A DNA stretch of 9,659 nt, from the NCBI GenBank assembly GCA_001556995.1, contig LSKF01000153.1:1-9659 (forward strand), in the 5' to 3' direction. Each line of letters begins with the position of its first letter. Position 1 is the first letter of the stretch. The notes beneath the pieces are model-generated. The model was not told the DNA's origin and ran no database searches. It saw nothing but the letters and a program-made list of their open reading frames with translations. This document shows, one piece after another, positions 1-6,812 of this stretch. Made by a program: the position numbers and the translations under genes. This DNA comes from Erythrobacteraceae bacterium CCH12-C2. GTDB taxonomy: Bacteria > Pseudomonadota > Alphaproteobacteria > Sphingomonadales > Sphingomonadaceae.

Positions 1-3
1 CCG

Positions 4-645
4 CTAGGCGCTGTCCCGCCCGCCATAGCTCGGCAGGCCCCATTCCCAGCGGATCGCGGCGCTGCGCAGCGCAAAGCCGCTGGCAAAGGCCGCGCCCCAC
101 ACCCAGGTATCGCCCATGCCCAGCAGCGGGGCGACCAGCATCCCGGCGACGGTAAGCGTAGCGCTCAGCGCGGCGGCGGTGACGTAGAGTTCTGCCTGCA
201 TGATGATCGAGGGCCGCGCGGCGACGACATCGCGGATAATCCCACCCACGCAGCCGGTGATCACGCCCATCAGTGCGGCGGGCACGGGCGGTATGCCATA
301 GGCGAGCGCCTTGGCGCTGCCGAGCACGGCATAGGCGGCGAGCCCCGCGCCATCGGCGTAGGCGATGCCCTTGCCTTCCCACCAGCGGATCGGCGTGAAC
401 CACGCGATCAGCGCCGTGCCGAGGCACACGGCCGCCACCCACGGGTCGTCAATCCAGAACACTGGCGCACGGATGAGCAGATCGCGCACCGTCCCGCCGC
501 CCACGCCCGTCACCAAAGCGAAGAAGGCCATGGTCACGAACGTCTGCTTGAGCCGCGCCGCGAGCACCGCGCCGGTGAGCGCGAACAGCGCAATCCCCGC
601 CAGATCGAGCAGGTCTAGGATCGGGGTGAGAACGGTTGGCGTCAT
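4..645 (-). CDS. TRIC/UPF0126 (YicG-like) family membrane protein
   Basis: Complete 213-residue inner-membrane protein of the bacterial UPF0126 family, now grouped with trimeric intracellular cation channels. Two repeated halves are visible. Each carries the family's glycine-rich plus Arg-Asp motif: GVGGGTVRD at about residues 47-55 and GCVGGIIRD at about 131-139. Hydrophobic segments lie near residues 10-31, 36-50, 69-85, 96-115, 121-137, 152-176 and 180-197, which fits the seven-helix fold. The length is normal for the family. Bacterial relatives have been shown to conduct K+ or Na+, but the physiological role is poorly known, and an amino-acid transport role has also been suggested for some. 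The ATG overlaps the stop of the upstream PepSY gene (ATGA), with no clear Shine-Dalgarno sequence, so translation is probably coupled. The TAG stop lies 3 bases from the window edge. Family assignment is strong; substrate is unknown. Confidence 0.9.
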   Translation of the reverse strand: MTPTVLTPILDLLDLAGIALFALTGAVLAARLKQTFVTMAFFALVTGVGGGTVRDLLIRAPVFWIDDPWVAAVCLGTALIAWFTPIRWWEGKGIAYADGAGLAAYAVLGSAKALAYGIPPVPAALMGVITGCVGGIIRDVVAARPSIIMQAELYVTAAALSATLTVAGMLVAPLLGMGDTWVWGAAFASGFALRSAAIRWEWGLPSYGGRDSA

Positions 646-1349
646 GCGCCGGGCGCAGCCGTCGGCGGCGCCCGGCGACGGCGGAACATCAGCACGCAGC
701 CAATCACCGCCCCGGCAAGCGATAGCGCCGCAAACAGGATCAGGATCGGGTGGCTGGTATCCTCACGCTCGGACAGGTCCATGATGTGGAGGCCCCATGC
801 GAGGTCGAAGGCACGCCACCAGCGCGTGCGCACCGCTTCGATCTCGCCTGTGTCACGCCCAACATAGACATTGGTGCCATCGTTCAGCGCCACTTGCCAC
901 ACTGCAAGCGGGCGGCGGAAATCGAACGGGGTCTGATCCGCCGGGAACAGGCGGACCCGGGTCACATCCTTGCCGGTTGTGATCCGCTCTGCCACCAGCG
1001 CACGCGCGGCGGCGGCATCGAGCGGGGGAAGGGCGGTGCCGGTCGCAAAATCAACCCGCCGCACGCTCCCATCGAGCCCGGTCAGGATCGCGACCGCTCG
1101 GCCCCTCTGCATGACGACACGCATTTCCTTCAGCTGCGCTTCGGGAGACGCGAGCGCGCTGCCGTCGATCACCAGCGGCGTCGGCGGCATTTCGCGGCGA
1201 AGATGCTCACCGCGCACCTCCTCAATCGGGCGCGCGACCATCAGCAGGCCGGTCGCCAGCCACATGGTGATCGGAACGCCGACGAGCCAGCCGAGCCAGA
1301 TGTGCCACTTGGCAAGGGTGCGCATGCGAACAGTCATGGGCCGCGCCAT
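642..1349 (-). CDS. PepSY domain-containing membrane protein
   Basis: 235-residue protein with an N-terminal membrane helix (about residues 17-39, after the basic stretch MARPMTVRMRTLAKWH). It has a soluble, probably periplasmic, region (about 40-198), a second helix (about 202-222) and a basic cytoplasmic tail RRRR. The soluble part ends in a PepSY-like segment: VWQVALNDGTNVYVGRDTGE at about 150-169, then RWWRAFDLAWGLHIMD at about 176-191. This arrangement is familiar from small PepSY proteins of Proteobacteria that resemble one half of the larger PepSY-associated TM proteins. Those larger proteins often accompany iron-siderophore uptake or reductive membrane processes. No such partner is visible here, so the function is not established. 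ATG at 1347-1349 is taken as start, 12 bases after the amidase stop. Met5 and Met9 are also possible, because none has a clear Shine-Dalgarno sequence. The TGA overlaps the start of the next gene by 4 bases. Confidence 0.8.
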   Translation of the reverse strand: MARPMTVRMRTLAKWHIWLGWLVGVPITMWLATGLLMVARPIEEVRGEHLRREMPPTPLVIDGSALASPEAQLKEMRVVMQRGRAVAILTGLDGSVRRVDFATGTALPPLDAAAARALVAERITTGKDVTRVRLFPADQTPFDFRRPLAVWQVALNDGTNVYVGRDTGEIEAVRTRWWRAFDLAWGLHIMDLSEREDTSHPILILFAALSLAGAVIGCVLMFRRRRAPPTAAPGA

Positions 1350-1361
1350 GGCGAAGCCGGG

Positions 1362-2720
1362 TCAGCGGTGCAAGATGTTCCCGATGGCCTCTGCCGCCGC
1401 GATGCAATCGAGGTCAGCCCAGCGCGGGCCGATCACCTGCATACCGCATGGGAGCTGCGCACCGAGATAGGTGCCGCTGCCGATGGGGAGCACGGTGGCG
1501 GGCAGGCCGGGGAAGGTCGCCATCCCTGACCACACGAGCCCGCAGCTTCCGGGCTCGTCGTGGCCGCTGATCGAGAGTGTGCCGCGAAACACGGCCTTGT
1601 CGCTATGCGGCACGGCGAGCACCGGGGCGGGCGGGGCGAGGACAAAGTCATATTCTGCGAAAAGCGCCTCCCACTCGGCCATGCAGGCGGCCTGAGCGTT
1701 GAGCAGTTTGAACCAGTCGCGCGCGCTCGCGATGATGCCATTGGGGGCAGGCGCGCCGCCCGACATGACGATGTTCATCATCTTCAAATAGCTGCGGTAA
1801 TGCCGGGCCTGATCGGGCAGCAGGTCGCTCGCCCGGTCGATCCGCACACCGGCGCGCGCGAGGGTTTCCAAGGCCGCTTCAGTCGGCTCCATTACGCTGG
1901 CATCGACCGGCGCGTCGGGCAGCGCAGTGATGGCGAGCAGGCGGCAGTCCTTCAAAGGTTTGGCCCGGCGGCGCAGCGGTACCTCGGCACCGACCTCGAC
2001 CAGCACGGCGAGATCCCGCGGATTGCGCGCCAGTGGCCCGGCGATAGACAGCGGCCCGTCGGCGGCGGCGATGAAGCCTTCGGCGCGCGACATCGCGGGG
2101 TGATCATGGCCATGCTTGGGGACGAGGCCCCAGGTGGTCTTGTGGCCCCACACCCCGCAGAAATGCGCAGGCACGCGGACCGATCCGCCGATGTCGGTGC
2201 CGTAGTCGCACGGCACCATCCCGCTCGCCACGGCAGCCGCACTCCCGCCCGAGGAGCCGCCGGGGGAGCGGGCGGGATCATGCGGGTTGTTGGTGCGACC
2301 ATAGACCGAGTTGAAGCTCTGCCAGTCGGTGAGTTCGACCGGCACATTGGTCTTGCCGATGATGATCGCACCCGCCGCCTTCAGCCGCCGCACCAGCAGC
2401 GCATCGCGCGGGGCGAGCTGATCGCGATATTCGGGATGGCCGAAAGTGGTCGGCAGGCCTGCGACATTGAAGCTTTCCTTGATCGTCATCGGCACGCCGA
2501 ACAGCGGCATGTCCTCGCGCGGCCCCCTTGCGTCCAGCGCCTTGGCCTCGGCGTAAGCGGCCTCGAAATTGGGGACGGCGAGCGCATCAATGCTGCTGTC
2601 GAGCCGCCCAATCCGGACAATCGCGGCATCGACGGCCTCGGCGACGCTTACCTTGCCCTCGCGCACCGCTGCCGCGGTGGCGAGCGCGCCGGGTTCATTG
2701 GTCAATTGTGGATAGGCCAT
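1362..2720 (-). CDS. Amidase (amidase signature family)
   Basis: 452-residue serine hydrolase of the amidase signature family, which cleaves carboxamides to acid plus ammonia or amine. The Ser-cisSer-Lys triad can be placed: Lys81 in MTIKESFNVAG, cis-Ser156 in SPGGSSGGSAAAVASG, and nucleophile Ser180 in YGTDIGGSVR. The 24-residue spacing between the two serines matches that of FAAH. The C-terminal part carries the usual FPGLPATVLPIG (about 403-414) and GMQVIGPRWADL (about 426-437) segments. Length is typical for the family. No gatB or gatC lies nearby, so this is more likely a free-standing amidase than the glutamyl-tRNA amidotransferase A subunit. The substrate cannot be read from the sequence. 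No signal peptide is seen, so it is probably cytoplasmic. The ATG at 2718-2720 has GGGAGA (2729-2734) 8 bases upstream, which supports this start. It lies 54 bases after the preceding membrane-protein gene and 12 before the PepSY gene. Confidence 0.9.
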   Translation of the reverse strand: MAYPQLTNEPGALATAAAVREGKVSVAEAVDAAIVRIGRLDSSIDALAVPNFEAAYAEAKALDARGPREDMPLFGVPMTIKESFNVAGLPTTFGHPEYRDQLAPRDALLVRRLKAAGAIIIGKTNVPVELTDWQSFNSVYGRTNNPHDPARSPGGSSGGSAAAVASGMVPCDYGTDIGGSVRVPAHFCGVWGHKTTWGLVPKHGHDHPAMSRAEGFIAAADGPLSIAGPLARNPRDLAVLVEVGAEVPLRRRAKPLKDCRLLAITALPDAPVDASVMEPTEAALETLARAGVRIDRASDLLPDQARHYRSYLKMMNIVMSGGAPAPNGIIASARDWFKLLNAQAACMAEWEALFAEYDFVLAPPAPVLAVPHSDKAVFRGTLSISGHDEPGSCGLVWSGMATFPGLPATVLPIGSGTYLGAQLPCGMQVIGPRWADLDCIAAAEAIGNILHR

Positions 2721-2774
2721 GCGTTTTCTCTCCCGTCGGCCCAGAGGTCTAGCAAAGCCGCAGTAGCGGTCAAA

Positions 2775-3584
2775 TCAGGCGCGTGCCGCTATCCCCGCAC
2801 CACCCAGTGCAAGGGCGAAACCGAGGATCGGGGCGGCGCCGTAGCCGATCAGCGGAAAGGGGAAGGGGGCCAGCACCGCGGCGATGCCCAGCCCGCACAG
2901 CAGTGCGGCGAGTGCGGCGCCCTCGCGACGGGGGACGAGCGAGCTGCGCGCCAGCAGCCACGCGGGGGCAAGGAACAGTAGCCCGCCCAGCACAAGCGCG
3001 AACAGCGGGGCGCTGTGCCACACCTGCTCCAACACGCTCTCGGTGAAGACCTGCGGTTCAAGTGTTCCTGCGCCAAACGTCGCCACCCCAAGGCCCAGCG
3101 CCGCCACGCTGACGCTTGCATGGGCTAGGCTGCGCGACATGATGGCAAGCACCGCGCTCGCCAGCCCGAGCCCGAGCAGCGACGCCGCATCGGGTTGCAG
3201 TGCCAGCGCCCCGCCCGCCAGCGCTAGAAGAGCTGGCCCCCACGCCCGTTCGCGCGCTGCGATGACGGTGATCAATGGCAGCAGCAGCGCGCCTGAATGG
3301 AGGCTCACCGGCCCGGCCGGAAGCCACCGCGCAACGTCGCCCACGATGGGGCCGGTCAGCAGCGGCACAAACAGCGCCAGCGCCGCGCCGCCCGCGAGCG
3401 CAAGGCGCGCTTTTTGCCCCTCAGGAATTCGCCCGAAGATCACCCACATGATCCCGACTGCCAACGCCCCCGCGTTGACAGCGATCAAGCGTGCGGGCGC
3501 CTCGAAAGCGGCGAGGTAAGCCAGCCCGCCCAGTGATGGGAGGGCAAGGGGCAGGGTGAGCCGCCAGCGTTGCGGGATGCTCAC
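2775..3584 (-). CDS. Polytopic membrane protein of unknown function, SEDS-like motifs
   Basis: 269-residue, very hydrophobic protein with about 7-8 predicted membrane helices. I do not recognise it as a named family. Several segments fall in the same order as landmark motifs of SEDS glycosyltransferases (FtsW/RodA). GDVARWLPAGPVSLHSG (about 82-98) resembles the GxxRWI...QPSE region. LQPD (129-132) resembles the QPD motif. FTESVLEQVWHSAPLFA (180-196) occupies the position of the HTDFIFAVLGEELG stretch. PFPLIGYGAAPILGF (242-256) resembles LPFISYGGSS. It is much shorter than true SEDS proteins (about 370-400 residues), so a distant or degenerate relative is only a hypothesis. The start is GTG at 3582-3584, 10 bases after the lpd stop and with no good Shine-Dalgarno sequence, so translation may be coupled to lpd. 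The gene itself is convincing: its frame is long and its coding style matches its neighbours. Confidence 0.75.
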   Translation of the reverse strand: MSIPQRWRLTLPLALPSLGGLAYLAAFEAPARLIAVNAGALAVGIMWVIFGRIPEGQKARLALAGGAALALFVPLLTGPIVGDVARWLPAGPVSLHSGALLLPLITVIAARERAWGPALLALAGGALALQPDAASLLGLGLASAVLAIMSRSLAHASVSVAALGLGVATFGAGTLEPQVFTESVLEQVWHSAPLFALVLGGLLFLAPAWLLARSSLVPRREGAALAALLCGLGIAAVLAPFPFPLIGYGAAPILGFALALGGAGIAARA

Positions 3585-3594
3585 CGCTGCGCGC

Positions 3595-5001
3595 TTACAT
3601 GTGGATCGGCTTGCCCGTCACCGCCATGGCCGCTTCCTTGAAGGCTTCGGCGTGGGTGGGGTGAGCGTGGCAGGTGTAGGCGATGTCTTCGGAGGTCGCG
3701 CCGAACTCCATCGCCTGCGCGGCCTGCGCGATCATGGTGCCTGCAAGGCTGTTGATCATCCACACGCCCACGACCCGGTCGGTTGCGGCATCGGCGATCA
3801 CCTTGACGAAGCCGTCAGTGTCGCGGTTGGCCTTGGCGCGGCTGTTGGCCATCATCAGGAACTTGCCGACCTTGACCGCGAGCCCGCGCTCCTTGGCCTG
3901 TTCCTCGGTGATGCCGACGCCCGCGATTTCAGGCGCGGTGTAGACGACACTGGGGATCACATCGTGGTTCACGATGCCGGTGAGGCCCGCGATGTTCTCG
4001 GCGACCGCGATGCCTTCGTCCTCGGCCTTGTGGGCGAGCATCGGGCCGGGGACGACATCGCCGATCGCCCAGATGCCGGGGACGGCCGTGGCGAAATCGT
4101 GGTCGATCTCGATCTGGCCGCGATTGTTGGTCGCAAGACCTGCCTTTTCGAGCGCGAGGCCCTCGGTGTTGGGGCGGCGACCAATGGCGACCAGCACGTG
4201 GCTGGCGGTGACGGTCTGGGCCTCGCCGCCCGCTGCGGGTTCGACGGTGAGCGTGACTGTCTTGCCGTCCACGCTCGCGCCGGTGACCTTGTGGCCGAGC
4301 ATCATGTCCATGCCCTGCTTCTTGAAGATCTTCTGCGCTTCCTTGCGCACTTCGCCGTCCATGCCGGGGAGGAGCTGGTCGAGATATTCAACCACGGTGA
4401 CCTTCGCGCCCAAGCGCCGCCACACGCTGCCGAGCTCAAGTCCGATCACGCCGCCGCCGATCACCACCAGGTGTTCGGGCACTTCATCGAGGTCGAGCGC
4501 GCCGGTGCTGTCAACGATCCGCTTGCCCGCATTGTCGACCGTGACGCCGGGGAGCGGGGTGACGCTCGAACCGGTGGCGATGACGATGTCCTTGGCGGTG
4601 ACCTTTTCGCCGCCGACATTCACCGTGTGCGCATCTTCAAAAGCGGCGCGGCCCTTGAGCCAGGTGACCTTGTTCTTCTTGAACAGGAACTCGATCCCGC
4701 CGGTCAGCTCGCCCACGGCCTTGGTCTTTTCCGCCATCATCTTGCCGAGGTCGAGCGTGGGCGTGGCGGTGATGCCCCAGGTGGCGAAATGGCCGTTCTT
4801 GGCCTCATCGAACAGCTCCGAGCCATGCAGCAGCGCCTTCGAAGGAATGCATCCGACATTGAGACAGGTTCCCCCGAGCGTCGCGCGGCTTTCGACGCAA
4901 GCGGTCTTCAGCCCAAGCTGCGCGGCGCGGATCGCCGCGACATAGCCGCCGGGCCCGGCACCGATGATGAGGACGTCGTAATCGTAGTTCTGGTCAGCCA
5001 T
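3595..5001 (-). CDS. lpd: Dihydrolipoyl dehydrogenase (E3)
   Basis: 468-residue flavoprotein disulfide reductase that re-oxidises dihydrolipoyl groups on E2 with NAD+ as acceptor. It acts in the cytoplasm as E3 of the 2-oxoglutarate dehydrogenase complex, and possibly of other 2-oxoacid dehydrogenases. Visible landmarks are the N-terminal FAD-binding GAGPGG (14-19), the redox disulfide Cys46/Cys51 in GGTCLNVGCIPSK, and the NAD-binding VVIGGGVIGLELG (179-191). The second FAD motif is WAIGDVV, with Asp315. The C-terminal dimer interface carries the catalytic pair His447 and Glu452 in CHAHPTHAEA, with the same His-Glu spacing as in the E. coli enzyme. Length is typical. ATG at 4999-5001 is the natural start because the FAD motif follows at the usual distance. 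A purine-rich AAGAGGAA lies upstream at 5015-5022, at a slightly long spacing of 13 bases. The gene is 39 bases downstream of the acyltransferase. Confidence 0.98.
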   Translation of the reverse strand: MADQNYDYDVLIIGAGPGGYVAAIRAAQLGLKTACVESRATLGGTCLNVGCIPSKALLHGSELFDEAKNGHFATWGITATPTLDLGKMMAEKTKAVGELTGGIEFLFKKNKVTWLKGRAAFEDAHTVNVGGEKVTAKDIVIATGSSVTPLPGVTVDNAGKRIVDSTGALDLDEVPEHLVVIGGGVIGLELGSVWRRLGAKVTVVEYLDQLLPGMDGEVRKEAQKIFKKQGMDMMLGHKVTGASVDGKTVTLTVEPAAGGEAQTVTASHVLVAIGRRPNTEGLALEKAGLATNNRGQIEIDHDFATAVPGIWAIGDVVPGPMLAHKAEDEGIAVAENIAGLTGIVNHDVIPSVVYTAPEIAGVGITEEQAKERGLAVKVGKFLMMANSRAKANRDTDGFVKVIADAATDRVVGVWMINSLAGTMIAQAAQAMEFGATSEDIAYTCHAHPTHAEAFKEAAMAVTGKPIHM

Positions 5002-5040
5002 GATGAGTCTACCGTTCCTCTTGTGCCGCTTGCTGCGGCT

Positions 5041-5511
5041 CTATGTGTTCCTGCGCGCAGCGACTTCAAGCTCTATCGCTTCCAGCGTCGCGGCCATGGT
5101 GCGCCCGTGCCGCCCGAGCCTGAGATTTTTCCGCAGCACCCGTGCTGGGTTCCCGGCGACAAGGCTGTGGCCAGCAACATCCTCCGTTACCACTGCACCG
5201 GCGGCGATGATGCACTGATCGCCAATGCTCACGCCCGGAAGGATGACCGCGTTGGCCCCGACAAAGCAGCGCGACCCGATGCGGGTATCGCGATGATAGC
5301 CGCCGACGAAATCATGGGTCAGCACCCGCGCGCCTGGAGCGATGAGCGTGTGAGCGCCAATATGCACGCCGCTGGGGTTGGTGAAATCGAGATGCGCCTT
5401 ACCCGAAATCCGCACATCCTCGCCGAGGTCCATCCCCCATACGCGCCGCAGCCACACAGCCCGCAGCCGGGTCAGGATGAGCTGAATGGCGGTGCGCAAG
5501 CGGACGAGCAT
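5041..5511 (-). CDS. Hexapeptide-repeat acyltransferase (WbbJ/WcaF-like)
   Basis: 156-residue left-handed beta-helix acyltransferase, likely using acetyl-CoA to O-acylate a sugar or similar acceptor. After a basic, amphipathic N-terminal helix (about residues 1-27), hexapeptide repeats run from about 30 to 122. Examples are GVHIGAHTLIAPGARVLTHD, then RIGSRCFVGANAVILPGVSI, then GDQCIIAAGAVV. His66 in LTHDF is the probable catalytic base, and GNPARVLRK (120-128) is the usual end of the coil. Close relatives in sphingomonads are generally annotated simply as acyltransferase and resemble polysaccharide-modifying O-acetyltransferases; the acceptor is unknown. The ATG at 5509-5511 has AGAGGG (5520-5525) 8 bases upstream. 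The gene lies 19 bases after odhB and 39 before lpd, so it is almost certainly co-transcribed with the 2-oxoglutarate dehydrogenase genes although it has no known role in that complex. Confidence 0.88.
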   Translation of the reverse strand: MLVRLRTAIQLILTRLRAVWLRRVWGMDLGEDVRISGKAHLDFTNPSGVHIGAHTLIAPGARVLTHDFVGGYHRDTRIGSRCFVGANAVILPGVSIGDQCIIAAGAVVTEDVAGHSLVAGNPARVLRKNLRLGRHGRTMAATLEAIELEVAARRNT

Positions 5512-5530
5512 GGGCCGGGCCCTCTTCTCT

Positions 5531-6760
5531 TTACAGGTCGATGAGCATCCGGGTGGGATCTTCGATCGCTTCCTTGATAATCTTGAGCGCCGTTACCGCC
5601 TCGCGCCCGTCGATCAGGCGGTGGTCGTAGCTCAAGGCAAGATACATCATCGGGCGAATCACGATCTGGCCATTGCGCACCACGGGGCGGTCCTCGATGC
5701 GGTGGAGGCCGAGCACCGCCGACTGCGGCGGGTTGATGATCGGGGTCGACATCAGCGAGCCGAACACCCCGCCGTTCGAGATCGTGAAGGTGCCGCCGGT
5801 CATGTCCTCCATCGTCAGCGTGCCCGCCTTCGCGCGCGCGCCGAAATCGGCGATGTCCTGCTCGATCCGGGCAAAGCCCTTCTTGTCGGCATCGCGCACC
5901 ACCGGCACGACGAGGCCGTTCGGGGCCGAGACCGCGACCGAGATGTCGACATAGTCGTGATAGATGATCTCATCGCCGTCGATATAGGCATTCACGCTCG
6001 GCACGTCCTTCAGCGCAAGGCAGGCGGCCTTGGCGAAGAAGCCCATGAAGCCCAACCGGATGTCGTGCTTCTTGGCGAACAGGTCCTTGTACTTGTCGCG
6101 CGCTTCGATGACCGCGCTCATGTCGCAATCATTAAAGGTGGTGAGCAGCGCGGCATTGTCCTGCGCGCTCTTCAGCCGCTTGGCGATGGTCTGGCGCATG
6201 CGGGTCATTTTGACCCGCTCTTCGCCGCGTGCGCCGCCGACGGTGACCGGGGCGGCAGGTTTCGCCGCAGCGGGCGCGGGGGTGGCTGCGGGAGCCGGGG
6301 CGGGTGTGCCCTTGGCCTTCGCCTCGGCGGCGGCGAGCACGTCTTCCTTGGTCAGGCGGCCATCCTTGCCGGTGCCCTTGATGGTCGAGGGATCGACCCC
6401 ATGCTCCAGCACGGCGCGGCGCACCGCGGGCGACATGGTCTGCGCCGGGGTGAGCAGTTCCTCAGAGGCCGCAGGCGCAGGGGCCTCGGCCTTGGCGGCG
6501 GCAGGAGCTGCGGCGGCACTCGCGCCCGCTTCGATCACCGCGATCACCGCGCCCACTTCCACCGTGTCGCCCACGGCGGCGCGGTGTTCCGACATGATCC
6601 CGGCGACGGGCGAAGGCACGTCGACCGCGACCTTGTCGGTCTCAAGGCTGCAGATCGGCTCATCGGCCGCGACCGCTTCGCCCGGCTGCTTGAGCCATTC
6701 GGCAATCGTGCCTTCGGTAACGGATTCGCCAAGGACGGGGACTTTGATTTCGGTGGCCAT
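5531..6760 (-). CDS. odhB: 2-oxoglutarate dehydrogenase E2, dihydrolipoyl succinyltransferase
   Basis: 409-residue core subunit (also called sucB) of the 2-oxoglutarate dehydrogenase complex. It carries the succinyl group on lipoate and transfers it to CoA, giving succinyl-CoA. Domains in order are one lipoyl domain (about 2-76, lipoylated Lys43 in [11 protein letters not shown]) and an Ala/Pro-rich linker. A peripheral-subunit-binding domain follows (about 104-141, including [15 protein letters not shown] and [13 protein letters not shown]), then a second Ala/Pro linker (about 150-172). The catalytic domain (about 180-409) contains the active-site motif SYDHRLIDG with His380 and Asp384. The [11 protein letters not shown] segment is also characteristic. 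The frame stays open further upstream, to 6931, but that part overlaps odhA and looks non-coding. ATG at 6758-6760 begins directly at the lipoyl domain ([13 protein letters not shown]) and has AGGAA at a proper distance, so it is chosen. The gene follows odhA by 52 bases. Confidence 0.98.
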   Translation of the reverse strand: MATEIKVPVLGESVTEGTIAEWLKQPGEAVAADEPICSLETDKVAVDVPSPVAGIMSEHRAAVGDTVEVGAVIAVIEAGASAAAAPAAAKAEAPAPAASEELLTPAQTMSPAVRRAVLEHGVDPSTIKGTGKDGRLTKEDVLAAAEAKAKGTPAPAPAATPAPAAAKPAAPVTVGGARGEERVKMTRMRQTIAKRLKSAQDNAALLTTFNDCDMSAVIEARDKYKDLFAKKHDIRLGFMGFFAKAACLALKDVPSVNAYIDGDEIIYHDYVDISVAVSAPNGLVVPVVRDADKKGFARIEQDIADFGARAKAGTLTMEDMTGGTFTISNGGVFGSLMSTPIINPPQSAVLGLHRIEDRPVVRNGQIVIRPMMYLALSYDHRLIDGREAVTALKIIKEAIEDPTRMLIDL

Positions 6761-6769
6761 CGTAACGGG

Positions 6770-6774
6770 TTCCT
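6770..6774 (-). promoter_or_regulatory. Shine-Dalgarno sequence of odhB
   Basis: On the minus strand this reads AGGAA and ends 9 bases before the ATG at 6758-6760. It supports starting odhB at the lipoyl domain instead of at codons further upstream inside odhA. Confidence 0.75.
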
Positions 6775-6812
6775 GAAACTTATTGAGATCACGTGTGAAG
6801 TGCGGCGGGCGA

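Noticed and set aside
2758..2769. Small hairpin CCGC-AGTA-GCGG after the membrane-protein gene, as a possible terminator.
   Set aside because: The stem has only 4 base pairs and no real T-run follows on the minus strand.
1560..2981. Open plus-strand frame opposite the amidase and the membrane-protein gene.
   Set aside because: It is antisense to a clear amidase, has low-complexity composition and no domain, and crosses a gene boundary.
5025..5039. GCCGC-TTGCT-GCGGC hairpin between the acyltransferase and lpd.
   Set aside because: The 5-base stem with no T-run, next to a ribosome-binding site, is too weak to call a terminator or a regulatory structure.
6250..6310. Repetitive Ala/Pro-coding stretch in odhB.
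   Set aside because: It is the normal flexible linker between the subunit-binding and catalytic domains of E2 proteins, not a DNA repeat element.
6790..6795. Palindrome CACGTG in the odhA-odhB gap.
   Set aside because: A single 6-base palindrome is expected by chance; nothing around it suggests an operator.
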